A DNA stretch of 64,000 nt from Glebionis coronaria (GCA_025667525.1 CM046879.1:357926752-357990751); one strand, 5' to 3'. Positions 1 to 12,889 are shown, counted from the stretch's first letter. A program made the numbers and translations. The notes: generated by a model from the sequence alone, not told the origin.

Positions 1-355
1 ATCATGACATCCAATCTCTTCAAAAATTTCAAAAATATTCGTAAAATATAATTAAATAATGACCCCGGTTTCGGGTTATCACAGCTTCCAAGGACTAGCT
101 TGAGTATGTTGATCCCAAACTTAGATCAATTAGATTTGTGTTAATCGAGATTGAATCAAGATTAACACATAGAGAAACTTTGTGTATTAAACAATCTAAG
201 TTTATGCGGAATTAACACATAGAGCAAAGAACAAAACAAAATAGAGTATTCCAAACTTTCACTTTGATTAATGACCGAACTTGTATACAATGAAAGTGTG
301 AAAACTTGTAAAAACTTATATTTAGCTAATATCAAACTATGAACCCTACGACCTC

Positions 356-365
356 CTTTTATAAC
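356..365 (-). promoter_or_regulatory. TATA box of element E LTR
   Basis: The minus strand reads GTTATAAAAG, about 255 bp inside the LTR start. This fits a U3 TATA box driving element E leftwards. It rests on motif and position only. Confidence 0.5.
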
Positions 366-503
366 ACAAGGAGTCGTGTACAAAGGTCTACCTATCAACT
401 GTTCTAGGTAAAGATAAACATAACAAATACAATATTGAACATATCTTTAATAGAATTACAAAATGTGTAGACTGAGAATTCTATCAGTGGTTGAACTTCT
501 TCT

Positions 504-588
504 TGTCAGCGATCAAATATGCTTTGTCAGTGCTCATCTGTCAGCGCCTCTGTTACTCTTGTCAGCGTCTAAGTTCCTCTTGTCAGCG
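504..588 (-). repeat. Reiterated TGTCAGCG motif in the E LTR
   Basis: Exact TGTCAGCG occurs at 504, 539, 560 and 581, with a TGTCAGTG variant near 524. The copies sit 140-230 bp upstream of the TATA box in the direction of transcription. The same octamer recurs in E's coding part at 2053, 2074, 30598, 30619 and 30640, with variants near 2095 and 2195. Confidence 0.85.
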
Positions 589-620
589 TCCCAGTGATTT
601 AGCTAATCTTATTCCCAACA

Positions 621-635
621 ATCCCACCCCTAAAC
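621..635 (-). other. Polypurine tract of element E
   Basis: The minus strand reads a purine-rich run (GTTTAGGGGTGGGAT) directly before the LTR start at 620. Such a tract primes plus-strand DNA synthesis in LTR elements, and it fixes the LTR border and element orientation. Confidence 0.75.
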
Positions 636-639
636 TTGA

Positions 640-2756
640 TATCTACTCTAGTAATCAAGTTTTTGAATAAAAACTAAGTACATGGAGAATTCTTACTAAA
701 ACCAACTATTTCTTAATTAGATAATAAACAAATCTAATTAAATCCTTACTAACATCACTGGGATAATCAACCACTAACTGTGTGGATACCATCATCTTCA
801 AAGCATCTTGAGGTAGAGGATATTCAACATCAACCAAAAGATATTCTACAAATATTGAGTTACTAAGATGGTATACACCAGTAGATGAATGTAAACGCCA
901 GTTCAAAACCACTAAGATCATCCAGATCCAACCATATTGGATAAGCTTCATCTGGAGCAATCATTCTATTGAATGTTGTCCAAATCTTTATTCCATTTAC
1001 TGAAAAAGGCTCTTCAACTTCATACTTGGTTTTCATCAGCTTCCATAGATCCACCAAGTCTTCTCTATCCATACTTGCAAACAATAAAATCAAAGAAGTG
1101 AAAGTGTGTACCTTGTCACCATATCTGGTGATCACCCAGAAACCACTTTCATCTTCCTCATACTTGATTATTTCTGAAATCTAAAGGTAAACTTCTGCAA
1201 AATCTGAAGCCTCTAAAGGTGAAAGCTTTATATCCTTCCTTATAACAGCCTCACTTGGATTTAACTGATCAAGTACTGGAGACTCAATTGGTATTCCCTT
1301 CTTCACTGGTCTTGACACAAGGGAAGCCCTCTTGATCTGCATGTTTTCTTCCATTTCTTCCTTCCTTTCATCAGAAAGAAGTCTGAGAGTATTCTGCTCA
1401 CAAACACGTTCCTAAATAGGATATGCATAAAACTCCAATTGTTCAAAGGAAAGATTCTTCAATTTCTCATAGGTCCATCCTCCTTGATGGCACCTAAGAA
1501 GCATATAATAGAGCTCTCTTCTATCTCTTTTTAGCTTAGAAAGTACTTTACTTGCTTTATGCTTCAAAGTCACCTTGCAATCCTTTTGAATTCTCAACAG
1601 AATTTCCAAACCCCAAATTTGTCCAGTAAGTGACATGTCTGGATTTTCTGCAATAGAAGCTTCCCATGCATAATACATATAAACTACCTGAGGCATGTCA
1701 AAGTGAACTTGCATCTTTAACTCCCTAAGCTTCTCTCTAGCCAATTCATCCTTCCCATACTCCAATTTTGCTGGCTCTTCAATGATCATCACACTAGAAC
1801 CATAACTCTCATCATCACCGTCATCTTTATTGCTTTCAATGGCAGTCTTTACCCTATCCTGTTCTTCAAGTTGTGCAACCAAAACATAATCAAAATGTAC
1901 CTGAGCTGCATCCTTAGGTACCTGTACTTCTACCATAACTCCTTTACCCTTATCTAAAGCATCAATAGTTGGTAAAGTTGTTGATGGAAACTGTGTAGAA
2001 ATATCTTTGATGATAACTGGTGGTTGGGATACACCAGCTAAACCTGCAAGTCTGTCAGCGTCTGATTTATTCCTGTCAGCGTTCAAATCTTGAATGTCAG
2101 TGACTGACTCTGTGACTTACTGCATCATCTCTACAAATGAAAGCTTCTTAGGAATAACCAAAGAAATATCAACAGTTGGCTTTTCCATCAAACTTGTCAG
2201 TGCCTCAGCTATCTCTTCACTCCCATAAGAAACACCTTCTTGTGAGCCTTTGTCACTCAAATTCAGTGGCTCATCCTCCCCTTTGTAAGAATCCTCTCCT
2301 GAAGAGAGGACTCTAGCCTGCCTTCTCCTAGTGTTTGTAGTCTCCAAAATAACCAACCTCTCCCTCAATGATTTGAGTTCAAGGCCTTGACATTTGACAA
2401 TCTGTACAAGATCTGTATTTTGCTTTTACAAGCGAATGCAGATCACCGTCAATTCTAAAGCTGATAACGGTTCCATTCTGCCCTCCTCTATTATGGGGAT
2501 TTGACCCCCCAAGAGAGATTCATTGGGCATGGGTGTGGTCTTAATGATGTTGGGATTGTCTTGACTTGCTTCTGAGCCAGTGATCCCAGCCCCACCCATG
2601 TCACCAACCACAGTTGTAGTGGTGGTTCTCTCTGCTACATGGCTAGGACCACTAGAGGAGAACACTCCAGTAGTCCTTTGGCACTTCTCAAACCTATGGT
2701 CTTGTGGTTCCGAGGATGAAGTGGAATGGGGGTCTGTTTAGGTTTGGGGGATATTT
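640..2756 (-). pseudogene. Element E 3' accessory ORF, middle and C-terminal part, broken
   Basis: Several minus-strand open stretches follow each other in one order: 2665-2426, 2368-2117, 2086-1412, 1135-863, then a last piece ending near 706. The 2400-2117 part looks like a coiled coil followed by an acidic Ser-rich stretch. The C-terminal part contains DREDLVDLWKLMKTKYEVEE and, in another frame, VDVEYPLPQDALKMMV. From memory these resemble a protein placed after pol in Anthemideae Copia elements, sometimes labelled synaptobrevin/longin-like. That label should not be read as a function: I see no longin fold or membrane anchor. Frame changes and stops separate the pieces, so it is a pseudogene. 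Its N-terminal part lies at 30596-31109, beyond element F. Confidence 0.7.
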
Positions 2757-2760
2757 GTGT
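2756..2760. other. Left TSD of element F (tgtgt)
   Basis: tgtgt precedes the F 5' LTR here, and tgtgt follows the 3' LTR at 30596-30600. The extra a at 2761 and the missing terminal a of the 3' LTR make the border imperfect by one base. Joining the two sides restores the reading order of the E accessory ORF. Confidence 0.7.
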
Positions 2761-4111
2761 ATGTGACAACCACGGTTTTGAGGTTCGTCAATTAGTTTTA
2801 TTTTGTCCATATTTTGTGGAATTACGTGTCTTTATGTGTTTATGAGTTATGTGGTGTGAATAGAGTGTGGTTTGGACATCGTTTTCGGGTACGGGGTACC
2901 ATGTGAGTGAAACGACGTGTGATTGTTTAATGTTCATGAGCTCATATAGCAGTGACTATGAAATATGATTGTGTTATTTAGTGGTTTTACGTATACGTAT
3001 ATATATTATAGAAAATCGTATTTTTACGATTTAGGGTTGTGCATTTAGGGGTCTCGGATGAGCTATTTACTCACGGGAATAATTTATGCGTTTTAAGTCA
3101 TTTAGGACTTAATTATATAGTCTATTTCATATTCTAATAGTTTTTATAAAATTGTATATTTTTACGTCTTTTACGGTATAACGCGTAAATTTGACTAGTT
3201 TTTACGGTTTTGAGGTTTTGGAGGTTTTTGGACCTGAAATAAATTAAGGTAAATTAAGTTAATATTATTAATAGATTAATAAATAATAAAAAGAAAATAA
3301 AAATAAAAAATAATAAAGGGGGTCGGTTTGGACGCCGCAAGAAAGAAAGAAGGAAAAGCCCAAAACATGCCCAATGGACTTGTAACGGGATTAGGGGGCC
3401 TTTAGGACTTAAACAAAACCCAACCCATAACCAAAATAATCAGATTTTTAACCTCCAGTTCCTAGCCGAAATTCAACAATGGTGGCCAATTACGGTTTCA
3501 AAAATAAAGATTTTCCATTGATTTCTAAGGTAAAACCTTCGAAACCCTTGTTCTATTAATGATTTTAACCAATTTAATCATGTAATTGATATTATGATGG
3601 ATTAGGGTTTTTGAGTTTTCTGAGATTAGTGAGATTAGTGTTCATATGATATGATTACTTTGGTTAATATGAAGATCAGTGATCGTAATTAGGGTTTAAT
3701 CATGTTAAAATTTGTTTTTAAAAACTGGGTAGAATTTTTGATCCATTGTTTTGATCGTATCAAGAGTTCTACAAACTTTTAAATTTCGAATCTTATGTCC
3801 CTGGAAAGGTAATTGAATTACATTTCAAATTAAAGAAACTAGAACAAAATTGTAGGTTGGGAAGTGGGTAAAAGACAGGTTACATCAGTCGGGTGTCAAA
3901 ACAGTTTTTGGATCACCCTGTTTTCATTTTATGTTTTGAATAGTTTGGGGTACTTAGGGTTATAATTGGAGCTTCAAATGAACATGAGGTTTAGATTATA
4001 TATTAAATAAAATATATGGAGAAGATCTAAGCAAATGGGATAGGGTAAGACCATCTGGTCATAACAAACTTTTCATATGTTCAAAATCAGTAAATTCTGG
4101 ATAGGTAAAAG

Positions 4112-4540
<429 letters not shown>

Positions 4541-4734
4541 AAGCCTTAAACAGTAGCTTTAAGGTTGAGGCCAAAGGGGAGAGTTAGCTAACACATGTAA
4601 AGGCATAGGGTTTCTTTTACAGGGCATGTTATTTTTTTAAGTGGCTGTTCGACAAATAGTTTGAAGTATGAAAAACAGAATTGTTTTGGGTTAAATGCTA
4701 ACGGGACGAGTTATGAACTAAACTAAGTTAATGG

Positions 4735-4744
4735 CTTTATATAG
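4735..4744 (+). promoter_or_regulatory. TATA-like box of F 5' LTR
   Basis: ggctttatatagggg occurs here and at 29565-29574 in the 3' LTR. It is a plausible promoter for F; G inserted about 290 bp downstream of it. Confidence 0.45.
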
Positions 4745-5753
4745 GGGTGTAATGAGATTCATATGGCGTATAAATGGGGTTAAGTTGTAGGATAAGGTTA
4801 GATATCCATCATAGATTCATGATCCATTTTGGTATGTGGTTCATGTCTTGATTGTATACGTTTGTATGTTTAGAATTGTGCTAGAGCACGGGTACTTAGA
4901 GAAGCTTGTTCAGGTTAGTTTCATAGTCCCATGTATTTTTATGATATGACTTCCACATGGGATGGAAGAGACACTGTATGGTTTTGTAACTAATGTTGTG
5001 AATGTTTTAATGGTTTGTGATGGACTTGTGTGTACACTATAGAAACTAGAAGGGGGTGGGGTTGAATAGTTTCTTATATTTACTTGTTTAAAGACGGTTT
5101 TCAAAAAATCCTTTTTCTCAAAAACTTAGACTTAAGGAAATATGTGAAATCTTCTTATGCACAATATGAACAATGATAGTGTAACTAAACTAATACTAAC
5201 TAATGTATATGCACAAAGAATAAAGAATGTAAAGAGTTAATGGTAAAGAAAGATCAAACCAAACACCAAGGATTTATAGTGGTTCGGCAACGAAGCTCAC
5301 TCCTCGTTCCTACTCCACTCCTCGAGTACTCCTTACTGGAGAGTTCACTGCACAACAAGCTCCTTATGGTGGAGAAAACCGTACACGTTGCTTAACCAAT
5401 TTCCGACTCTAAGCTAAAAGTCGAGCCCTAATCGTAGCTAGGACCAATCTACACAACTATACTTAGTACATACACAACTTCCAAATAGACACAACTACTT
5501 GGATCTTCACAACTATGACATAACAACAAATGTATAAGATTTGATCTTCAAAGGGTCTTTGGTGGTGGACTCAACACTTCACAAGGATAGTGTTCTTCTC
5601 TTTGCACTTTAAGAGAAAGGGATGGATGGAATAGATTCACTTCTAAACAAGTAGTAATAAATCAAATGATCAAGGATTTGAGCGATTTAAGAAGTATGTT
5701 TGAATCTGGAAATTTATGTGCAAAAGAGGTCCGAGAAAATCCGAGAAAGGTCC

Positions 5754-5764
5754 ACTATTTATAG
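5754..5764 (-). promoter_or_regulatory. TATA box of G 3' LTR
   Basis: The minus strand reads CCTATAAATAG here. The copy in the 5' LTR (13626-13633) reads GCTATAAATAA and would be the one driving the full transcript. Confidence 0.6.
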
Positions 5765-5789
5765 GACAAAGGGCCAACGACTATATCTG

Positions 5790-5860
5790 CCCGCGGTTCC
5801 TTATCTAAGCCGACGGTACCTTATCGATAAGGAACCGCCTAGGCACTATGTAACCGCCGG
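5790..5860 (-). repeat. GGTTCCTTATC / GATAAGGAACC module, LTR copy 1
   Basis: GGTTCCTTATC occurs first, followed by the near-perfect inverted pair GGTACCTTATC-GATAAGGAACC (5815-5836). It sits 30-100 bp upstream of the TATA box in transcription direction. Other copies lie at 13659-13730 (LTR), 7204-7255 (3' region) and 11297-11370 (Gag-protease linker). Confidence 0.85.
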
Positions 5861-6259
5861 AGTAGACTCCGCTCCCTTTTTGTCCTTTAGTGGTGGAGGT
5901 CTTATTTGACTATAAAATATCATGAAAGAATATTCCAAATCAAAAAAAAATATGCCATTTTCAAATTTTCAAATATTTAATTTAATAAAACATTTTCTTA
6001 AAAAGAAAGTTTAATAAAAAACTTGTCACACTTAATAAAAGGTGAGTTTTAAGAAAAGATTAAATCACTTGATCACTTGATTAAGGTTAGTACTTGTTTA
6101 TTCATACCTTAAGTGAAAATGGGTAAAATGAAAAATACTTGAACTCAAGAATTCGTTTTTCGTTGTTTTCGTAAATGCTTGTTTTTACATATTGTCGTAA
6201 TCAAAACTAAGCGACACCGAAAAATGCAAGTAAGGTTTTTAGGCATTATTGCATTAACA

Positions 6260-6275
6260 ATCTCCTACTTTTTGA
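6260..6275 (-). other. Polypurine tract of element G
   Basis: The minus strand reads CAAAAAGTAGGAGAT immediately before the 3' LTR start, which fixes orientation and border. Confidence 0.7.
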
Positions 6276-7700
6276 TTCCGACAATACATAAACTCAATCA
6301 CACAAAAACAAGATTTTCGAAGACGAGTTTATTCATTTCTCCCACTTTGTCGAAGCAAAAAGGTTGCATAAGTCGGTGTTGAAGAGACGGACTTTGCAAA
6401 GACTCCCCCTTGGTGCTTACTCCCCCTTGCCTGGGGCACCGAGGAATCGAGATATGGTGACAAGCTACATAGAAGGGTTAGTTGAACAAAAGAGACAACC
6501 AACAATAGATAGCTATAGGTCACAACAAAAAAATAGAAGAAAACACAAAGACTAAGATCCAAGTGAAGTCATATTAGATAAAAAGAATCATACAAAGATG
6601 TATGAAAGAGGAAACAAGCCAAAAACATAAATCTAATACTAGTTAATCTTGAATTCTAAGATTCGCTTTAATAAGGTGTCTTGTGGATAAGCAACCAATT
6701 CTTATATGAAAGACAAGGTAGTGGTGGAAGGTGGTGATGGTGGCTTGGTGGAGATCTCATAATCAAAGTGAAGAGGGGGCTTGATTAAGAGACTCTTGAT
6801 GTAGCTCAAATCCTCATAGATGTGTGCCATAGCAAGATGTTGATATTGAGAACAATGACAATATGTCCCATGGTGCATGACATTATCATCAGAAGGAGGA
6901 AGAACACTAAAGGGTGGTGGTGTAAGAAAAGATGTTCCACAATCAACATTCTTGGTAGGAGAGATGTGATTTAGAGTGTTCTTGGTTGATTTTGGATTGA
7001 AAGGAATTGGGGAAAATGGAGGATAATGAAGGCTTTCATTAGGAGAATAAGACATTTTAGGACGTGAAGTATGGCAAAATACTTATGGTTAAATAGGGAA
7101 GGCTCAAGGTATTTTTAGGGTGGTCAAAGGGTTGAAGCAAAGATTCCCAAAAGTGTTGGAACAAATTTGGAATTTCAGTAATACCCAAAAAAGAAAGCAC
7201 TGTACGCGGTTCCTTATTTCTTCTGGCGGTCCTTATTGATAAGGGACCGCGGTTCATATATGGAAACGCCTACAGAGGCTATATTTTGGTGGTGAAGGAA
7301 TATTTTTCAGCAAATCTTATTTTTCTAGTCTAACTGATCATAGGGATATGCTTAAAACCAAAGATAGACAAAGAGAACACATACTAACTCACAAAATAGG
7401 GATTTGACCAAAATAAATGGATTTTAAAAATAAAATCGATGTTGGAGGTGTGTAAGACAAGACCTTAAGTCATAACACAATGATCCTCCATGATTCTATC
7501 TTGTTCTTGCTATGTTTGAGAGAATCATACATATTAATTATGTAAGCTCGAGATTAATAGCAAGAATCAAAAAGAACGTTTTCAGATTGAATTAACAATG
7601 TCAAAACATTTCTTGACTATTTTTGAAAGAAACTTTGAGGATTTTGAAAAGGAGAAGAGAAGATTTTCAAGAATAGTTTAGGAGACTCAATGACTCAAAG
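6276..7700 (-). other. G region between pol and 3' LTR
   Basis: This is about 1.4 kb after the RNase H end. The longest open frame, 7055-6702 (117 aa), is Pro/Ser-rich with no membrane segment I can see. A second one (7257-7057) starts inside a copy of the GGTTCCTTATC module. SIRE elements can carry an extra ORF here; I see no recognisable envelope-like feature, so I make no functional call. Confidence 0.5.
7204..7255 (-). repeat. GGTTCCTTAT module, copy in G 3' region
   Basis: GCGGTTCCTTAT is followed by GGTCCTTAT and GATAAGGGACCGCGG, giving the same arrangement of direct and inverted parts as in the LTR copies, somewhat diverged. Confidence 0.75.
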
Positions 7701-7739
7701 TGATAAAAGGCTCAAAAGAAAATAAGAGACTCAATAAAA

Positions 7740-8312
7740 GGAAAGCAATAAGGAATATATTCCATTAGTCCTAGACCTAGACGCAAGTAATTAAATGGTT
7801 CCCTCTTAAGTGGCTTAGTGAAGATGTTGGCTAAGTTATCCTCGGAGGGTACCTTCTTAATTGAAATGTTCCCCTTTTGAACATTATCCCTAAGGAAAAT
7901 GGTGGCGAATTTCTATGTGCTTGGTTCGCGAATGTTGCACGGGATTGTTGCTTAGGTCTATAGCACCTTTATTGTCGCACATGATGGGAACATCATCAAG
8001 AGAAATCCCGCAATCAACAAGCGCTTGCTTCATCCATAGAGCTTGTTGGCATGCTTTTCCGGCACTCACATACTCGGCTTCCGTGGTGGATATCGCAAGA
8101 GCGGTTTGTTTCTTGGAGAACCAAGAAGTTAAAAAACAACCCATGAAGGTACAAACACCACTAGTGCTTTTCCGGTCCACATAGTCTCCCGCATGATCCG
8201 AGTCCGCGTAGACAATGGTTTCTACGACGGTCCCTTTAGGATACCATAATCCTAAATTTATAGTGCCCTTAATTTATCGGAAAATACTCTTAACCGCTTC
8301 AAGGTGAGAGGT
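7740..8312 (-). pseudogene. G RNase H domain
   Basis: The main frame (8180-7890) starts DRKSTSGVCTFMG and continues with TEAEYVSAGKACQQALW, then DNKGAIDLSNNPVQHSRTKH, all standard Copia RNase H blocks. Downstream, in another frame to about 7750, come remnants of the LANIFTKPL-type C-terminal motif. RNase H removes the RNA template during reverse transcription. A frame break near 7890 separates it from its tail, and stops or frame changes separate it from the RT domain at 8313. Confidence 0.85.
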
Positions 8313-9529
8313 TTAGGGAGCCTCTTGGAAGCGAGCACAAAGGCAAACACTAAACATGACATCCAGTCGACTTGCCGTTAGGTACAATAAACTACCAATC
8401 ATACCTCTATAATTGGTGTTGTCTACCGACTCACAATCATCATCTACGGTGAGTTTAGTATCCGAGGCCATTGGGGTCTTCATTGGTCTAGATTCTTCTA
8501 ATCCAAATTTCTTTAGCATTTCTTCAACATACTTAGTTTGACTAAAGAAAATACCATCATCAATTTGTTTAATTTGGAGTCCTAAAAAGAAGTTTAGTTC
8601 TCCGATCATACTCATTTCAAAATCATCATGCATGATTTTGGCAAAGTCATCACACAATTCTTGACAAGTTGAGCCAAATATAATGTCATCAACATATATT
8701 TGCACGATTATGAGGTGAGAACCTTTCTTCTTTTTAAAGAGCGTCTTGTCTACCATCCCCATGGTATACTCATGTTTAACAAGAAAATCTTTAAGTCTAT
8801 CATACCAAGCTTTGGGTGCTTGTTTAAGACCATAAAGTGCATTCTTAAGCTTGTAAACATGATCTGATTTATCAAAATCAATGAAGCCGGGAGGTTGAGC
8901 AACATATACCTCCTCATTGATCAAACAGTTAAGAAACGCACTATTTACATCCATTTGTTAAAGCTAAATTCTCAGGCACAAGCGTATGCTAAAAGGATTC
9001 TAATGGATTCTAATCTTGCTACTGGTGCATATGTCTCGTCATAATCAATCCCTTCTTGTTGATTATAGCCTTGAGCTACAAGTCTAGCTTTGTTACGAGA
9101 CACAACACCATTCTCATCTAGCTTATTCATATAGACCCATTTGGTTCCTATAATGGTAGAACTTCTAGGTGGAGGAACAAGTTCCCAAACATCATTAGCA
9201 ACGAATTGATTCAATTCTTCTTGCATCGCAATGACCCAACTCTCATCCGTCAAAGCTTCTTTAACATTCTTTGGTTCAATCAAGGAGACAAAACAAAAGA
9301 AGTTGCTTTGGTTTTGGACTTGAGATCTTAGGGTCCTTTGATTTAAGTCACCAATGATATCATTGAGAGTATGATCCTTAGACTCCTTGATGTTTACTTC
9401 CTTTTCAACACTAAGGTCTTCAACTCCTATTTTTCTAACCTCTTTGGCATTAACTACTTCTACTTCATCCAAGTCATCATCAACCAATGGTGGTGTCTTG
9501 GGTAAAGAAGGGGTTTCATTAAAAGTCAC
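8313..9529 (-). pseudogene. G reverse transcriptase domain
   Basis: Two minus-strand pieces: 9529-8972, whose C-terminal half has [19 protein letters not shown] and [18 protein letters not shown], and 8954-8313 with MDVNSAFLN, YGLKQAPKAWYDRL and the catalytic YVDD at residues 87-90 of that piece. A frameshift near 8960 lies between them. The catalytic motifs are intact, so loss of function comes from the frame break. The phrase GELNFFLGLQIKQ is typical of SIRE/Maximus-type RTs. The order INT then RT confirms Copia. Confidence 0.9.
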
Positions 9530-9535
9530 GTTAAG

Positions 9536-10330
9536 TTATTCTTCAATTACGCCCGAGGTTCTATTGAGGACTATGTAGGCTTTGCTAGTTTGGGAATAAC
9601 CTAAAAAGATACCTTCGTAAGACTTCGGGTCAAACTTGGTAAGGTAGTCTTTGGTGTTGAGGATAAAGCACTTGCTTCCAAACACCCTAAAGTATTCCAA
9701 TGAGGGTTTCTTACCTTTAAGAATCTCATAGGGGGTCTTTCCTAGGAAAGGTCGAATAAGAATTCGGTTGAGAATATAAGTCGATGTGTCCACGACATTG
9801 CACCAAAACTTTTGAGGCAAAGATTGCTCATTTAACATCGTCCTCCTCATCTCTTGGAGAGTTCTATTCTTCCTTTCAACTACCCCATTTGATTGTGGAG
9901 TGCGAGGGGCCGAGAAGTTATGGGTAATACCATGAGCTTCACAAAAGGCACCAAATTGCACTTCATTATCAAATTCCCTACCATGATCCATCCTAATAGA
10001 GACAATTGGACATCCTAGTTGATTTTGAATTCTTCAAATAAAGATTTCGAAATGATCGAAAGCTTAATTCTTAGATGCCAAAAATCTAGTCCAAGTGAAT
10101 CTAGAATAGTCGTCAACTATATCTAGGGTATAAAGGTTACCTCCATAACTCCGTATAGCGGAAGGTCCAAAGAGATCCATATGTAGGATTTCTAAGCACT
10201 GAGAGGTTGAAACCAAATTCTTGGCTTTGTGACTTGAGTGAACTTGCTTTCCAACTTTACAAGCGTCAGAAAAGTGACTCTCAAACTTCATCTTGGGGAG
10301 GTGTCTTACCAACTCCTTAGAGACTAAAGA
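9536..10330 (-). pseudogene. G integrase domain
   Basis: Piece 10312-10064 holds the end of the zinc-binding region and the first catalytic part (HMDLFGP, VDDYSRFTW). Piece 9991-9536 starts at DHGREFDN, runs through TPQSNGVVERKNRT with the catalytic Glu, then the C-terminal part ending in FLGYSQTSKAYIVLNR. Both pieces are in the same frame, separated by stops. Integrase would insert the cDNA into the genome. It is inactivated by the stops. Confidence 0.88.
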
Positions 10331-10800
10331 TTAAATTAAACGCATATTAGCGTGACCTAATCTCCTATTCCAAAGAGTAGAACTATCATCTATAGTCGCA
10401 AGAGATATGTTGTCTTTTGACTTCTTATTGACCTTCATGACATAAAGCCCAGGCTTTCTAACACCTTTTCCAGTGACCTTTCCATCTTTTACGATTTCAC
10501 TGTCATGTTCCGAAAAGATGACCTTACACTTATTGTCACAAATTTGACCTATACTTAAAAGGTTAAACCCTACATTATCTACGTGCTCAACATTTTCAAT
10601 GGTCATGGAGTTAAGAGAAACAGTACCTTTGCCAATGATATTACCACATAGACTACTAGCGAATGTGACGTTACCTCCATCATATGCTTTGTAGCGCGAG
10701 AACAAACTTCGATTACCCGTCATGTGTTTAGAACAACTACTATCCTTAATCCACTCGTCGAGTTCCAAATCAATTCCCAAGCATATCTAGGCAACAACAC
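10331..10800 (-). pseudogene. G protease and GAG-pre-integrase region
   Basis: The 149-residue frame (10780-10331) begins near the protease active site, LDEWIKDSSCSKHMTG. Retroelement aspartic proteases normally have Asp-Ser/Thr-Gly; here the third position reads Ser (residues 13-15), which would impair catalysis. The downstream LWNRRLGHANMRLI is the GAG-pre-integrase zinc-region start. The upstream Gag linker is in another frame. Confidence 0.85.
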
Positions 10801-10806
10801 ACACGA

Positions 10807-12852
10807 TCAAACATTTGGTCCCCAATATCTCATGGGTCCAAAATTGTTAGTTCCAAACATCCCTTGCATTTGGTTGGGATGCATGAATGGAGGAGGGGTT
10901 CCCCATGGGGAACAAAAGGGAGGAGGATAATAATTCATATAACCATTTTGTTGTTCATTATTTCTCCTAGGTGTATTTGATCTCGGTTTAGAGTTGTGGT
11001 CATTCCTTCTAGGTGTTGGAGTTTTACTTCTAGGTCGTGAATTGTTTTGACTATCTCTTCTAGGTGTTGTCACTCTACTTCTAGGCCTAGACTCATTCCA
11101 TACTCTTAGTGGAGTAGAAGATGGTCTTGATAAAATTCTATTTCCCATTAGAGGTTTACTCAAGGGCTTATAGAACTTACCAACGGCATTGACGTCAATT
11201 ATGGGTAATTTGACCTTGTTAACAATAAGATGCTTTGGTTGTTCACCTAAATTTGACTTTTCAGAAAATTCAGGATTTTCAGCAAAAACTCTTTCTGTCC
11301 GCGGTTCCTTATCTAGGGCGGCGGTTCCATAGTGATAAGGAACCGTCCCATACAATCTAGGACCGCGTACAACAGACAGTTTTTTCTGAAAATCTGACTT
11401 GTTTAGGTTCACTGGTTGATGCTTCATTTGAGATAAAACCTATACCAAGTCTTTCCTTAGAATGAATATGTTTGTTTAACATATCATCAAGAGCACTAGT
11501 ACCTTTCATGAACTTTTCCAGTTTAATGGAGGTGCTCTTGAGATCTTCATTCTCTAATCTAAGTTTCTCACAACTTACGCAACCTAAATCAACTTCTTAT
11601 TTTTCTCAAGCTTGGCTAATTTTTCCCTAAGTTCATTGATCTCATTTTCAAGCTTAGTTTTGGTTAATTTTAAGGTTTTGTTCTTTTCTATGAATTTAAG
11701 GCCAAGTTTGTGTAAATTATCATATTGGCCTTCTAATTCAATATCATCTAAGGTGGAGTTATCATTGCTATAATATTCGGTTTCGGAATGTACCTTTTTA
11801 GAAGTGTGTGCCATAAGACATTTCTCCTCTTTGGGGTTGTCATCAACATCTTCACCGCTATCGCGCCAAGAACCACTAACGAATGCCGTGTGATTCTTAT
11901 CGCGTGAGGGCTTTAGACACTCAATAATGAAATGATTTGGATCACCGCATCTAAAGCAATTCCTATCACCTTTTTCGTTCTTGGCAAACCGATTCTTTGA
12001 GAATGATTTCTTGTCATTGTTGGGTTGCCTCACATGTTGACCTCGTCTTTTGAAGAACCTCAATCTCTCACCGCCAATGCATACTCCTCGTCATCGTTAT
12101 CCGAGGGACTATCATGATCGCATTGTGCCTTCTTGGCTTTGAGTGCAAGAGACTTCCTTTCACTCTTGGTTTTCACCAATTCCGAGTCCTTCAAAATTAT
12201 AATCTCATGAACCTTCAAGTTGCCCATGAGTTCATCGAGTGATAAAGTTGAGAGATCTTTCGATTCTTCAATCGCCATGAATTTTGCTCTCCCTTAGGAT
12301 GTAAGGCCCTTAGAAACTTCCTAACATTGTTCTTGCTAGAAAACCTTCATCAAGTGCTTTTAGACTAGTAATAATAATGTTAAATCTAGCAAAAGCACTA
12401 TCAATAGTTTCATCTTCTATGATGACAAATTGTTCATATTGTTGGACAAGAAGATAAATTTTGCTTTCTTTGACTTGGCTATTACCTTGGTGGGTTACTA
12501 AAAGAGTGTTCCAGATATCTTTAGCGGTTTCACACATAAAAATCATTTCATACTCTTTCTTAGGTAAAGCATTATAAATCACCATTTTAGCCTCAATATT
12601 TTTCGAAAGTTTCTTTTTAGTATCGTCATTAGCTTTGTCAAAAGTGACCAATTCCTTTATTTTAGAAACTTCATTAAATTGATAAGGTAAAAAATCACCA
12701 TTGATAATAACATGCCAAAGATCTAAATCTTTTGATTTCACATAAGTCTCAAATCTATTTTTCCAATAAATAAAACTATCGGTTTCAAAAAGTGGTGGTC
12801 TTTGCATAGATTGCCCTTTTAGGTACTTGTTGGAATCCATAGATCGATTCAA
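10807..12852 (-). pseudogene. G Gag (UBN2/DUF4219 type) with long linker
   Basis: Start chosen at 12852 (MNRSMDSNKYLKGQS), close behind the primer-binding site. The N-terminal 180 residues have the UBN2-type pattern (PPLFETDSFIYWKNRFE, THQGNSQVKESKIYLLVQQY). Next come [15 protein letters not shown], a CCHC knuckle CFRCGDPNHFIIEC (12063-11584 piece, residues 36-49), a coiled-coil-like stretch, and a basic Arg/Pro-rich linker with repeated RRNxxxKPRSxTP. The frame changes at least twice (near 12290 and 12060). The linker includes residues encoded by the GGTTCCTTATC module at 11297-11370. Gag would form the particle shell. Confidence 0.88.
11297..11370 (-). repeat. GGTTCCTTATC module inside G coding sequence
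   Basis: GCGGTTCCTTATC, then GCGGTTCCATAGTGATAAGGAACC, then GGACCGCG: the same parts as in the G LTRs. It lies in an open part of the Gag-protease linker and is translated there. Confidence 0.8.
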
Positions 12853-12889
12853 GTTTTAAAATAAAATATACTTTAAAATACTTGAGCAA

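Larger units (their letters stand above)
1..620 (-). mobile_element. Element E: 3' LTR of a minus-strand Copia, cut by the window edge
   Basis: Read on the minus strand, this LTR starts at 620 with TGTTGGGAATAAG and follows a purine-rich tract, as a 3' LTR does. The other end lies left of the window. It contains a TATA-like box near 360 and, nearer its start, four exact TGTCAGCG copies (plus-strand reading). The accessory ORF of the same element ends just to the right. The outer end and TSD cannot be seen. Confidence 0.8.
5038..6259 (-). mobile_element. G 3' LTR
   Basis: The minus-strand start is TGTTAATGC at 6259, just after the purine tract; the other end is at 5038, where TG has become TA on the plus strand. 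It matches 12907-14101 along its length. U3 holds a TATA box at 5754-5764 and a palindromic module at about 5790-5860. Confidence 0.9.

Noticed and set aside
640..2756. A host synaptobrevin/longin-like gene
   Set aside because: It lies between the polypurine tract and other retroelement sequence, has no longin or membrane domain that I can see, and is broken. The database label I recall belongs to retroelement ORFs.
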